DNA of 64,000 nt from Beta vulgaris subsp. vulgaris (Eukaryota; Streptophyta; Magnoliopsida; Caryophyllales; Amaranthaceae): contig NC_079206.1 of the NCBI RefSeq assembly GCF_026745355.1, positions 4,423,044 to 4,487,043 of the forward strand, written 5' to 3'. Shown here in pieces: positions 1 to 12,232 of the stretch. Below the pieces are notes generated by a model, which was given only the letters and a program-made list of their open reading frames with translations, did not search any database and was not told where the DNA came from. Position 1 is the stretch's first letter, and every line of letters starts with the position of its first letter. The position numbers and the translations under genes were made by a program.

Positions 1-914
1 TATCATTTCCCCCCATATACTGTTCACCATTTCTCTCTTTTCCACACTCAACCTCCTTCCATGTTTAATTAATGATTTTGTTTTTTAAATTTCATCCTCT
101 AGTTACTAATATTTTTTGAGGTTGCAAGAACACAAAGTGAAGAAATACCATTGGCCACCCTTTTGAGAACAAAGGGAAAAAATCTGAAGAAATATCTGAA
201 CCTCTACTTTGAATGTTTGTTATTGTTCATTGTGTGTTATCACATTGTTCACTATATCACAAGGATTGTACTTTGGATGTCTATTATTGTTCATTGTGTG
301 TTATTGACGATTTTATGGGGGATGTCATTGTACATTTTGATTTTGTTAATGAACAACCACGAAGCCAAGAATGTACAAAGAAACATAATAGAATAAAAGT
401 AACCCAATTCCTAAAGCTGATGTCAAGTGAGTAATTTGTAATCTTTGTGCAATGGTGTGTTGATGTTTGTTCACTAATGTACAAAGAAACATTATTGTTT
501 GATTGAATGTTCTTTGGATATGACTCAATGTACAAATATTCTAGCAAGATTGCTCAACTACTAAGCCTGAATGTACAATGTTGTTATGACTGGATGTTCA
601 AGTTATTTTATAGAGCTGACTTTGTTCTGTGTACATTAAAGTTGCGTTAATGATCACTATGTATGACTAAATATACATTAGCTTCACTAACATGCATGCA
701 TAACATATTCTATAGACACAAATAAAACAAAACAAAAAAAACTCAATATGGGTACTAGAAATAAAGGTCAACACATAACAACATGATTGTAACCCAGTTA
801 ATGTACATGAATGTCAACAACGTGTACATGCAAGGTACGTGCATGTACATGCAACTGTAGGTGGAGCTAATAATAAAAAAAGGAACCACAACCAACGTAA
901 ATAAGGATAAACCA

Positions 915-1589
915 CAATGTACACTGATGGTCATTACTTTGATCACTGAAAATCCCTAAATGTACACTCGTATATTATTGTACATCAAACCATATGTATT
1001 TGTACATTAAAAAAAATTTTAAAAATGCAAAACAGAATATAAAATCAAATATCAACATTTGGAAATTTATAATAGAAATGAATGAAAATAAGGGAGAAAT
1101 AAATGAAGAACAAAATAAATGAGAGAGAGAATTGAACTGCAACAATGTACACTGATGCTCATTACTTTGATCACTGAAAACTCCTAAATGTACACTCATA
1201 TATTATTGTACATCAAACCATATGCATTTGTACATTAAAAAAAAATTTAAATATGCAAAACAAAATATAAAATCAAATATCAACATTTGGAAATTTATAA
1301 TAGAAATGAATGAAAATAAGGGAGAAATAAATGAAGAACAAAATAAATGAGAGAGAGAATTGAACCGCAACAATGTACACTGATGGTCATTACTTTGATC
1401 ACTGAAAATCCCTAAATGTACACTCGTATATTATTGTACATCAAACCATATGCATTTGTACATTAAAAAAAGTTTTAAAAATGCAAAACAGAATATAAAA
1501 TCAAATATCAACATTTGGAAATTTATAATAGAAATGAATGAAAATAAGGGAGAAATAAATAAAGAACAAAATAAATGAGAGAGAGAATT
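915..1589. repeat. Tandem repeat, 3 copies of 228 bp
   Basis: Three head-to-tail copies start at 915, 1143 and 1371 with a constant 228 bp period. Each begins with CAATGTACACTGATG and ends in an AT-rich stretch closing with GAGAGAGAGAATTGAA. Copies differ by only a few substitutions, which suggests recent amplification. The third copy runs into a GA-rich tail near 1590. Nothing coding is recognisable inside a unit. Confidence 0.9.
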
Positions 1590-1738
1590 GAAATGGTTCT
1601 TGAAAAATAAATGAGAGAGAAAGAGAGGGAATGAGTGAGTGATGAGAGAGAAAGAGCTGGCCCACTTTCAAAAATACTGCCAAAAGTCTGCCAAATTTTG
1701 GCCCCCCCTAAAACACACCAAACGACGCCGTTTTGTAC

Positions 1739-1766
1739 GAGGTGCAGGATGCTCATCCTACACCTC
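1739..1766. repeat. Short hairpin (12-bp arms)
   Basis: GAGGTGCAGGAT and ATCCTACACCTC are inverted arms with one mismatch around a GCTC loop. GGTGCAGGATT follows at once as a third partial copy. It lies just after a CGACGCCG motif flanked by A and T runs. It may mark the end of a transposon, but no matching partner end was identified. Confidence 0.6.
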
Positions 1767-2473
1767 GGTGCAGGATTTAAATTGCGGTTAAATAGTGTGA
1801 AGTGTGCACCCAATAAATGTTATGTGTAGGTTGTAATGATTACAACTTTTACTATTTTGTTTTTCTTTGTTCTCAGATTTTTCTTGCCTTTTTAATTTCT
1901 CTCTCGAAATTGCTTCATTTTCTCTCTCTTCAAGTTTTTACTTTGTTTTTCAATTTTTGCGATATAGTTGATTGTAAAATATATTGAACTTGTTATATAA
2001 GATTATGATTACATTGTCAGTTTCAATATAGTGCGTTTGTGTTTGGTATAATGTGTTTCGTTGTCCATTGGAAAATTATAATTTTTATACCATTGGAAAG
2101 TGTTTAAAAATTACTTTAAAATAAGACCCATTTATACTATATTTAAAATTTTATATTAAAGTAACATATAAAAGAAAATATTAGCTATACTAGCGTATTA
2201 AAGTAACCTACTACAATTGGAATTAGAGATTCAATTAGAATTAAATAATGACAAAACCATAAGTATAGCTTTTAGTTATTTTATGTCAGACAAAAATAAC
2301 AGCCAAAAATATGGTGTAAATATTTAAAAACTCTACCTCTTCTTCACGAAAAAACTCGGACATTTGTCCGGGTCCCAATATTTGTAACTAATATATAAAA
2401 TAGAGTTCAAAAGCCAGCTCCCGAGGCTGCAACTTTTGCCATTTGTTGTGCTTATTGTCATGTCATATTTTTT

Positions 2474-2855
2474 TAGGGGTGTGCACCGGTACAGAACCTG
2501 AACCTGGTATTTTTGGACTGGATCGGACCAGAATTTTTCCGGCCCAGTCCGTTCTGGACCGGAATTTGAATCTTTTTAAGAAAAAAAAAATCTTTTTTAT
2601 GTTTCAATATATATTTTAAAACTAAATATATTAAAATAATTTTAATAACAATAATAATCCTAAAGTTATAAATAGTATGTTGTTAACTTTCTACCTTTTA
2701 AAACTTTTTTTAAACTACTATAAATTTTTTTTACTAAAATAATATAAATTTCGGCCTAACCGGTCCATAAACTCGGAATCAGTTTTTTGTTGACCGAGGA
2801 CCGTAACGAACTCTCCGGTCAGGTCCGGCCTGACCCTGGTCTTTGCACAACCCTA
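2474..2855. mobile_element. hAT-like non-autonomous element
   Basis: The ends TAGGGGTGTGCA and TTGCACAACCCTA form imperfect terminal inverted repeats typical of plant hAT MITEs. GGCCCAGTCC/CCGGTC-rich subterminal motifs flank an AT-rich core. No clear 8-bp target duplication was found, so the insertion is probably old. It directly abuts the Stowaway copy that starts at 2863. Confidence 0.6.
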
Positions 2856-2862
2856 AGTAATA

Positions 2863-3113
2863 CTCCCTCCGTCCTATAATATAGTGCCTACTATATTTTT
2901 GGTGGGTCAAACTTTAAAATCTTTGACCGAATATTCTCATTTATATATATAAAAAAACATATTCCGCGAGATCTTGTTAGATTCGTCTCAATGTGTAGTT
3001 TCATAATATCAAATTTTAATATTTTTTATTTGTACGAAATTGAAGATATTAAAAATCAAAGTTACGTCTTGGAGATCATGTAAAAAAACACTAATATTAT
3101 GGGATAGAGGAAA
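2863..3113. mobile_element. Stowaway-like MITE, degenerate
   Basis: The left end CTCCCTCCGT follows a TA. The right end is decayed (GGGATAGAGGAAATA). The interior has the GATCTTGTTAGATTCGTCTC motif shared with other copies in this window. It is the same subfamily as the left-truncated copy ending at 42247. Confidence 0.65.
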
Positions 3114-4260
3114 TACTATATACCAAGATTATTTATCAATCTCTATCTCACATGCGCACATATATATGTTCTATTTCATTTGATAACAATAATTAATAAT
3201 ATCTAATTTATCGCAATCAACCATTTAGTCACAAGTCAATATGACCCGAGATAACCCAAGATGACTATGATTTGAAGTTGAAAATCAAAAAGTAGAAAAA
3301 CATGTAACCACCGTTTCGTTGCTTGATCTGATAATAACCCGATTTCAGTAACGGTTTACTCCATTCGGTTCAGTTTTCCGACTTCTTTGGGCACATAGTT
3401 TAAGAGAACATAGATATGTGGGTCATAGAAGGGAAGATAAAATATTCATTTATTGCGTATTGTATTGAATTAATGTTGTGGGCCTATAGAAATAGAGGGA
3501 GAAAGTAAAGATGATAACATAAAAAATTGGTAAGACCATTTCAAAAATAGAAAAAAATGGATAAACTAATAAATGACAATTCAAAAAGGAAAGTGGGTAA
3601 AGCATTACAAATCGGAGAAAGTAATCGAACACACTCCGAACTTGATCTAGACCCAATATGAGCTTCAAGCGAACACGAGAAGATTCAATCTGCATTTAAC
3701 TTGATAAAATATTTACACAATCATAAGTTCAGAATACTTAGTTTTACATCATCCGAACATGAAATGGGTTGACCCAAACTCAATATTGAACCAAAAATTA
3801 CCAACTCAAGCTCGATAAAACAATTAGGTAAATTTGATCCATTCCACGACATGACATAGTCTAAATTGAGTACAATGATCTAAATTGAATACTTCCTCTA
3901 TTCATAATACTCGCTATACTTTTCTACCAAAGGAACAACGTTATCCTATTCCCCTCCCCACATAAGTGCATAACAAACAAGAATTAAAACCCTCATCAGT
4001 CATCGCTTTAATCCCAATTCCCTCCAAAGAAACACCCCATTAGCAATTTAGCATGTTGTTTTTCCTAAAAGTTCCCTTTGTTGTTCCTTCTACTACTTAA
4101 ACTTCCTACTTGCATTACAATACAAGCACCCTCAAACAAGAAGAAATTTTTAAAAACTCGAGAATTTCCATTTATACACCGCTTTTCAATAATACAACGG
4201 CTTCTTTCCTTTTTTATTGCTCACTCATAGTTATCCATCTCTCTCTTCTGTGTAAAACTA

Positions 4261-7200
4261 ATGAGTTCTGGAGGAGGAACTAGCACCTTTGTCATTAAAT
4301 GGATCAACTTTCTCACTACGGTACCAAACTTTTTTTGCTTGTTTTTTGAAGTGTTATTTTTCATTATGTACTTATTATTTTGTGCTCTAGTTCAGTTTTA
4401 CAGTACCATATAAGTTTTACTTGCTGAATGTATTGGGAGTTTTGTTGTTGATTCAATGTGGGTTCCTATTTTTGGCAAATGGGTTTGGTTTGAATGTGGC
4501 TATTTTTGGGAAAATTGGAGATGTTTCTGTCACTTCTGGGTGTTAATCTGCTACTAATTTCATCTTTGGTATATGATTATTTTCATGTTATGTGATATTT
4601 TATTGTGATATGTTATGTGATGCAGTTTATAGCAATAGGAGTGATTGGATTTGGAATATGGATGAGCAGTCATACTGATGGTTGCAGAAAATCCCTCACT
4701 CTTCCTGTTCTAGCCCTTGGTGCTATTATTCTTGTAATGTAAAGTTTGTTCATTTTCTTTTGACTTTAGGTCAAAGATGCATAATATTCTGTAAGCTTTG
4801 AGGAGATTCCTAATAATTTTTTTTTTCCGATTTCGAAACCCTTTTGGCTTACAGATCATTGATTGGTTTCTTGGGGGCATGGAAGAACAACTCCATATTA
4901 TTATGGATTGTATCCTTTGTCTCAATTTGTTTAATGAATGGACAGGTTGATGTCCTTGTTTTTACTGCTATGAATCTTCCTTGACCATTGTTGTTTTTTC
5001 AGTACTTGATATTGTTATGCTTGATCCTTGTGGCAATCTTGATCTTCACCGTATTGGCGTAAGTATTTCTTTCCCAGAATGTAACATTTTGTTTCTCATA
5101 TTAGCTTAAATTAGTCATTATTAAGGATTTGTGATAGATATGTGCTAGGCTGCTGGCACTCTGGTTTTCATGGTGTTGGCACTCTGGTTTTCATGGTGTT
5201 GAGCATTTGTTTGTTTTGAGTCTTTGTTGATGTATAGCTATTGTCACCATCTGTTCAATGTAGTCGAAAATAACTCCACTTTCAATTTAGCTAGTTGTTG
5301 GAACTTGGAAGTGTTGAGCTCACGCCCACTGGACGTCTATCTTGTTGCTGTTGTTCTGGGAGATTAGACTTGAATCACCAAATGCTTCATTTGAGGTTGA
5401 GAGATATATAGCTTGTTCCAAATATAACAAGTTTCATACTTTCAACAAAATTTCTGTCTATTTTCACATAATCTCATACAAGGAGGCAGGAGATAATGGG
5501 GAGATCTTGACCTTTTGATAGAACTTTGGTATCAATTAGCACCACAGTATAATGCAATGTTTTTGGTCCTTGTGAAGCAAGCTGAATTCTATATTTCCAA
5601 GCTTGGGTACTTGTGCGCACACAGGTATATCGTACTGTCGAAATAGTGGACATTGCTACTTTATGGATTTGTTTCCATATTTTGGCCCAAAATGAAGTGT
5701 TAAGTGTCCATAGCCATATTGGACTATTGAGAATCTGACTCAAGTACTAAGTTACATAAATATTGAACTTAGTATGTAAAGTTAGATCCTCCTTGGTAAT
5801 TCCGAATACTCTGTAAGTTCGTGAGCTTGGATGGTATAGACTGTGCTTCCTTTAATGCATTGTCCTTGATGAGATGGATTCTGCTATTTGGACGAGGTAG
5901 ATTTTATTTTGGTCAAAGAAATCGAGGATGCCTGTTCTACTAGACATACATAATTGGAAGTTGTGAACCCTTCACAAATTCGTCATGTTTTGTCATTATA
6001 GTTACTTTCCAAGTGACATTATTTAAATAGGATAGAGGTATTATCTTTCTTATGCGTTTTACAACTATCTGTTAGTTTTTTGACTTTTGTGTATAACATG
6101 AATATGACCTGACTGCTGTAAACAGCTTACTCTTCCCGGATCTTAATGTATAAATAGTATGTTTAGGCTGATGGGCAGACCTGGAAGGAGAAGTCCACAG
6201 TGATAGGAGCTAGGCAGGAGATAAGTTATTTGGGATACTAGATAGTTAGGGAACAAAATAAGGGCTAGAGGAATTAGATGCAGTGAAGATAGGAAATTAT
6301 TGTTCTGTTCTTCCATAGATGCTGAGGAATTTATGCAGCTGATAGCTATGACTAAGAACAGCTTCATTTGGTTGGCAAAATCCTTATGTTTCTAACAAGA
6401 TCTTATAATGACTTCTTTGGTTTCTGTAGATTATGTATATTGAGTTTTTTCCTTGCATCTAGTTTCAAGTTCTGAGGAAATTGATTGTTTTTATGTATCA
6501 GATTCATTGTGACAAATAATGGATCAGGACACAGGGTAGCTGGGTTAAGGTAACATTTAGATTCAAGTTCGGCTCTTTGATCTTTGTTTTGGTACTGGTA
6601 ATGGTCAACTTAAAGTTCAAGTTTTCTGCTTTATGCGCTTAAATAACTTGCTTTGAGATGTTCTTTTTATTTAATGGCTCTGGCTCATATAAAGTTCTAC
6701 CTTTTCTCATCTCATCAGATATAAAGAGTATGAACTGCAAGATTACAGTTCGTGGTTTCTGAAGGAAGTAAGAAGGCTTGGCTATTTTAATTGAGGTTAG
6801 TTACTGATTACGGATGACAAATTATGTAATACATTCATTTAATTTCCTTCAGCTAAATGATAGCCATAACTGGAAGAATTTAAAGGCATGTCTCGTGAAA
6901 TCTAAGGACTGTGCAACTCTGTCGAAGAAGTATAAGGTCTGTTTTCTATATCCCAGCTTTATCTGTCTAAGCTTTTCCCTCTTTCTCAATATAGCTATTT
7001 TCATGGTTTTCAAAAGGGTAACTTAAGACATACAGATGAAAAAATAGTACTCCCTTTGACCTTTGTTGCAAAATTATAAGTCACATTTGGCTTATTTTGT
7101 CATATGTTCAAGGTAATTTGATAAGCTATTATGGGATCATCATATCATGGTACATATTTATTGCTAGCATATTGAATATACTTGATCTTTTCATGAATAA

Positions 7201-8728
7201 ACAACACTAGTTGACTTAACGTGCGTTCTCTAACTTCTCTTTAAAAATTTAATTTCATGGCTCGTTAAGTGAAATCAGGGCTGGTCAGATCCAATTAGGC
7301 GTGTTATTTTGTGTAAATAGGAGTAACTACTTTCAGAAAGATTGCTTTCCTTTTGGTACATCCAATTCTAGAGAATGTGGTCTTCTACATATTTTCCATA
7401 TTGTTTACAATATCTTCTTGTATCCAGTACAGACTTTGAAGCAGTATAAAGCAGCGAAACTGACTCCCATCGAGGCCGGCTGTTGCAGGCCTCCATCTGA
7501 GTAAGTTATATATATCTGATTTAATTTGACACTTGACAGTCAATATATCAATAGTAAAAGAGAAATCCCCCCCCCCCCCCCCCCCAAAAAAAACCCCTTC
7601 TCCATTATCAGGTACAGTTATCTACTTTTACACTTTAGTTCAAAGCAAAGCTCCAAACTTTCTTCTTTATTCTTGACTTGTGTTATTCTGGGACTGACGG
7701 GGAAGTTTCTGAACTTGATTATTGGAACTTGGAAGTGTTCATCTGTTGAACATTTTTCGGGTTTCCTTTTTAAAGCATTTGTGTATTGATGTATTATGTA
7801 TACGACAAAGTAGTCATTTGCAATCGATGTGAGGGATGTTTGTCATGAAGTTGATTGCTTATATTTCATCTGTCTGTTAGGTGTGGATATCCTGCTGTCA
7901 ATGCTTCACACTATGATTTAACCTATCACCCAGCCAGTTCTAACAGAGACTGCAAGCTGTATAAGAACTCGAGGACCATTAAGTGCTACAATTGTGATTC
8001 TTGCAAGTAAATAAAATTCTCTTTATTAAATTCTCTTGCCAAAAATGACTCTTGCCCATGGTTAATTAGTATGAATTTGCTTGTATTTTCCGCTTTCAGA
8101 GCAGGAGTTGCTCAGTACATGAAAATAGAATGGAGGGTGGTTGCAATATTCAACGTGGTCCTTTTCTTTGTTTTGGTAAGATGCGGATAAGAACTCCTGG
8201 CTGGCCACTATATATATGAATGCATTTTTCTGGTTAACTATTAGCATGCTCCTGTGCGAACAATAACACATACTTCATTGTTTAATCAATAGTTGTAATA
8301 CTTCGACTTTATCACATAACTTCGACCAAAATTTTTACTTATGAAGTATATTGAAACAAAAACATTGAGATATAGAAATAAAATTTTACTTATTAGCTAA
8401 ATCTCAATGTGCATTTCCGAAGCATCAATTTCTTGTAGTTTTTCTATTAGATAATTAGTGATACTAATAGTCAAAGTTGTATAAAGTGTTGCAACTTTTG
8501 AGATATAGAGGAGGTAATATAGGTTGTGACTTTCAAGCATATCATCAAATAGGAGAAGAATGAAATGGCTGCTCTTTTTTGTACTACCTTGATGTGTATC
8601 ATTATCATCTGAGATATGCAAGCCAGTATTAATCTCATGCTTCCACTTTTTCATTGCATCAGTCAATAGTGTACTTTGTGGGATGCTGTGCGAGGCGGAA
8701 CGCTGGCTCTAGTGGCTCGAAAGGCTGA
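4261..8728 (+). CDS. TET18: Tetraspanin (TET18/19-type), 11 exons
   Basis: Membrane-organising tetraspanin of 266 residues. Coding exons: 4261-4320, 4626-4738, 4855-4909, 5003-5058, 6502-6549, 6719-6767, 6853-6936, 7433-7500, 7881-8006, 8100-8175, 8663-8728. All junctions are GT-AG and in phase. Visible parts: a hydrophobic N-terminal helix after a short MSSGGG start; a second helix containing SLIGFLGAWKN; a third helix beginning YLILLCLILVAILIF; a large extracellular loop with the plant hallmark GCCRPP (residues 171-176) followed by paired cysteines (CYNCDSCK); a fourth helix before a short tail that contains a CC pair. Arabidopsis TET18 is about 270 residues from memory, so the gene looks complete. 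The TET18 versus TET19 choice is tentative. Such proteins act as scaffolds in plasma or vacuolar membranes. Confidence 0.88.
7567..7595. repeat. Long C homopolymer followed by A run
   Basis: About twenty consecutive C bases followed by eight A bases lie in an intron of the tetraspanin gene. A similar C-then-A tract sits near 15980 in the neprosin-like gene. The exact length is uncertain in any assembly because such runs are error prone. Confidence 0.8.
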
Positions 8729-9065
8729 CGAAAAGGAAGTGGCCTGTTCTAGGAATCGGACATGAAAACAAGCAAGCTCTATAATGTTGTATGCCAGTGA
8801 AGAACTTGATTTGGAGCATATCTTTTTGCATGTTGTATTATTGCTCTTGCACTGTATATTATTAGGCTCATTTGGAGCACTCAAACCATTACATTTGAGG
8901 AAAAGAAAAGAGAAACGATTAATGCATTAAGACTAAGGGTATAACTCTCTTTTATTTTAGTGGCTGCATTTTTTTTCAGTTTGAAGATTATTTTGGCGGC
9001 TATGTTGAAGGCTTGAAGCTGTAGATTTGTAGTCATTGTAAAAGCTTTCATTTTTTGTTGCTCAC

Positions 9066-9231
9066 GTTATGAACTTATATTAACCACTAGGCTAATACAT
9101 CCTTGGTTAGCCAATCTATTATATATTTTTTATCCATATGAGCCACGAAGGCAGTACGGAAAGGGAGGGGGATGCAAACTTGTGACCTATTGTTTACAAC
9201 ACCTCAATCTTAATCACTAGGCCAAGACATC
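9066..9231 (-). mobile_element. tRNA-derived SINE remnant
   Basis: Read on the minus strand it starts with AAGGATGTCTTGGCCTAGTGATTAAG, an A-box-like TGGCCTAGTGATTAAG, followed about 30 bases later by a B-box-like GGTCACAAGTTTGCATCCCC. The head is repeated downstream (AAGGATGTATTAGCCTAGTGGTTAA), so two SINE heads are present or the element is duplicated. Related remnants occur at 18125-18240 and 31385-31578. Confidence 0.5.
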
Positions 9232-9873
9232 CTTGGTAGCCAGTCCATTATATTGATAGCATTATATAATTTTATTCATTTGGTTAGGTACAAGAAATAC
9301 TTAAGTCTACCTTATCTCAGAGCGCTCGTAACTTTAAAGACACTCTTATTCTTTTTTCCTCTTTATTAGCCTTGAGTTGTACAAGATTTGATTTTTGGTC
9401 TCTTTTGTGGTCGTGTGGGAGATAGACAGTGATACCAATAGATCTAGGAATCTTTCAGTCATTAATAGTGTTGTTTATATAAAAGGGACCTTTATTGTTT
9501 CAAGCTAGGCTAGGTGTAATTACTTTTGACCATTGATTTGGGTTTGTGTAATTACACAAAAGTTGCTATAAAAATTTCTATTGAGACACATGGAAGCAAT
9601 GTAATCCTAGAGGACGAAGAGTAGAGATTTCATAATTGCCTTCTTATATTCCAGAGCGATTAACAATAAGATTGATGCTAAAATGAAAAATCCCATTGTA
9701 AACATAAAATCATCTTTTACTTGAAATCCATCATTTGTTTCCTTTACTTTTCTCTAGTCTTGAAATATTCCACTCTTTTATTCTTGGCATCCTGAATCCT
9801 AATGGTACAAGATATACCGAATGATTGTGGTTTTATAAATGAAACCTTTACTTTAATTTGTTATGTAATTGTC

Positions 9874-9906
<33 letters not shown>

Positions 9907-10098
9907 AGATGTCATATATATCTCTTTATTAATAAATCGATTTTACTATTAAAAAATAAGACATATTCATCACTAATCATTTTTAGTAAACCAAAATTCA
10001 CGTATTACAAAACACGAATTAACCAAAATCTAAAAAAAAAAAGTTGATAAGTTGGAATCAAATTCGAACTAAGGATTCTTATAAATTCAGAACATGTA

Positions 10099-10357
10099 CT
10101 ACCTCCGTTTCTTTTTAATTGTTACACTTTGACATTTTACACTATTTACAAATTGCACTTTGACTCTCGTTTGTGATTTATACGTGAATAAAAACATAGT
10201 CATGTGGGATCTTGTTAGATTCGTATTAGTATGTATTTTATTAATATGTAGTTTTTATATTTTTTACAAATACAAAATTAGAGATATAAAGGCTCAAAGT
10301 AGTGCATCGGCATGCGTGAAAAGTGTAAGTGTAACAATTAAAAAGAAACGGAGGTAG
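10099..10357. mobile_element. Stowaway MITE
   Basis: Terminal inverted repeats CTACCTCCGTTTC and GAAACGGAGGTAG are flanked by TA on both sides. The 259 bp interior shares long stretches, in inverted orientation, with the MITE at 28487-28745, for example the GTCATGTGGGATCTTGTTAG motif. It is non-coding. Confidence 0.9.
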
Positions 10358-10490
10358 TATAAGCTTTGCAAGTGGCAACTATGTAACTAGAAATAATGTG
10401 TTGAGCTAGTTTTTTCTTGCTTTACTCAAAGTCCAAACTTATTCGAAATGGTTAAAATCCTATATAAGAAGTTAAAAGAGTACACATTAA

Positions 10491-10848
10491 GGCTTCGTTT
10501 GGTAGGGTGTAAACGTTTTTTTGGAAAACTGTTTTCCTCTATTTTCAGTTTTACATTATTTGGTTGGCAAATGGAATGTAAAACTATTTTTCCTTGTAGT
10601 AAATTACTCTCCTAATGATGAAAAACCAAATTCCCTTCAAAATGAAGGGAAAATTGTTTTCCTTCTCTCTTGTAGACTCCTCTCACTATATCCTTACTTT
10701 CCTTTTCATTTTCCTTTCATTTCATTATTTTTCTTACATGAAACTAAACAATGAAAAACTAATTTTGAAATTGTGTTTTCCATTGTAAATTATATTCCAT
10801 ACAAATCATTTTACACTAAAATGTTTTTATGTCCTATCAAACATAACC
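10491..10848. mobile_element. PIF/Harbinger-like (Tourist) MITE
   Basis: The ends GGCTTCGTTTGGTAGG and CCTATCAAACATAACC are imperfect inverted repeats. TAA target-site duplications lie at 10488-10490 and 10849-10851. The interior has paired TTTTAC/GTAAAA blocks. It is the same superfamily type as the elements at 49134 and 51391. Confidence 0.75.
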
Positions 10849-11060
10849 TAAGTTAGAACTAAGTATTACTAATACTGATGAGCACATAGTTTTGTTATAA
10901 ATACTTAAATTAATATTAATAAATATCTTTAATACTTTGCTATTAACCCTTAGGACTGCGTATATCGAAACCGTAAATTATTTGTGTTTTTAGCTATCGT
11001 ACTACATAATTCTGTATGGTAGCTTGTGAAATAAGCCCTGTGACTTGTGAGTTACTACTC

Positions 11061-11352
11061 TAGAGCTGATCATTTTGGCCCGGCCCAGTCCGCTTTTTGG
11101 GTGGATTTTGGGCAGAATTTTTTGGCCTGCGGTTGGGCTCGCCCCAATTTTTTTGCTTTGGACTGGCATTGGACAAGTTAAAAATGACTTTTCAGTCTAT
11201 TTTTTGGCCCGGCCCGATTTTCGCCCAAAAAGCCCGTTCATTTTGACCGAAAATAGCAAGCTTCAGGCACAAGATTTTGACACGACCCAATCAATATGCA
11301 TTTTTTTAGGCGCAGCTCCGCCTCAATCCGGCCCGATCCATGATCACCTCTA
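11061..11352. mobile_element. hAT-like MITE in the 5' region of the carrier gene
   Basis: Terminal repeats TAGAGCTGATCA and TGATCACCTCTA enclose GC-rich subterminal words such as GGCCCGGCCC and GGCCCGATCC. An open frame of 113 codons across it is an artefact of this composition. CAAGTCT repeated several times follows at 11377-11412. Its position just upstream of the likely first exon could affect promoter activity. Confidence 0.65.
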
Positions 11353-12232
11353 CTCTCAAGTATCTCAACTCTCCCGTCTCAAGTCTCAAGTCTCAAGTCT
11401 CAAGTCTCAAGTATGAAGAAGTAGAAAAAAAAAGGCCCATTTCTCGTGATTCTTTGCTTAAGTTCATTTACTTCTTCCTTGCTGTCTGTAAACAAGTCTT
11501 CATGAAATTTGTTTTCACTTCAATTCAATGATTTTGTTTCAATCTTCATCAACCCACAAACTCGTAGCAACTAATTTCTACTCATAATCCAGAATTTGCA
11601 GGCAGGATTTCTCGTCATTTATTTCCTCAGGTTTAGATATCTTATTCTTCCTTCTGTCGTTAATTGAATATCAGTATTATTAATGTTCTTTGTTATAATA
11701 CTAATCTTGAATCTAATATGGGGTTTTGTTACCCATTTGTAAATTTCTAGTATTTTCATACATTTGTTGATACTTGGTAGTGAAAAGTGAAAACTTTCTT
11801 GACTATATCATGCCTATCAACTGCTCGACGAAATGTCTAGGACAATAAATATTTGCTTGAAATTGTAATATGATTACTGTAAGTTTGAGTTTTTCTTGTT
11901 GCATAAAATTAGGTGATGTTTAAAGTTTAAAAGTTGTAAGAACTACTACTAGATGGTCATATTGTAGTTACAATGTATTATCCAATGCTGCATTTAAAAG
12001 ATGTTTAATGTGTGTTCATATGCTTATTGCAGGAACGTTGATTTGATAAGCTGGGGAATATAATGTTCTTTGGTAAATTGAGTAATTTGTAAGTTGCTGT
12101 AAGGGGATCCTCTAGCAACTGTAAGCGCTGGGATCGTGAGCTTTAGCAGATATTTTTATATTTATATGCTTGCTTTACATAGTAATTTTCGAGTTCCCGT
12201 GTCCGTAGTTGTTTTTATTAGGATTGTCTGAG

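Larger units (their letters stand above)
1..4260. other. Intergenic region upstream of the tetraspanin gene
   Basis: No convincing coding sequence is visible; open frames here are short and unlike known proteins. The first 1.6 kb is AT-rich with many TGTACA/TGTAC words and ends in a tandem trimer. A near-palindrome lies at 1739-1766. Two adjacent MITEs occupy 2474-3113, and 3475-3640 resembles the interior of the MITE at 41770-42004. The last few hundred bases should contain the tetraspanin promoter and leader, but I see no single decisive TATA box. Confidence 0.6.
8729..12232. other. Intergenic region between tetraspanin and carrier genes
   Basis: It holds the tetraspanin 3' region, a reverse-strand SINE (9066-9231), a T homopolymer near 9880-9904, a Stowaway MITE, a Harbinger-like MITE and an hAT-like MITE. 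From about 11530 it is probably transcribed leader of the carrier gene: a splice-acceptor-like TTTTTATTAG ends at 12220, just before the start codon. No protein gene is recognised. Confidence 0.55.

Noticed and set aside
11075..11416. 113-codon open frame in the plus strand
   Set aside because: It lies across an hAT-like MITE and a CAAGTCT minisatellite; the text is GC-word driven and matches no family.
12209..12232. Upstream extension of the carrier open frame (MFLLGLSE)
   Set aside because: It starts at a TTG, not ATG, and overlaps a splice-acceptor-like sequence; the ATG at 12233 is the better start.
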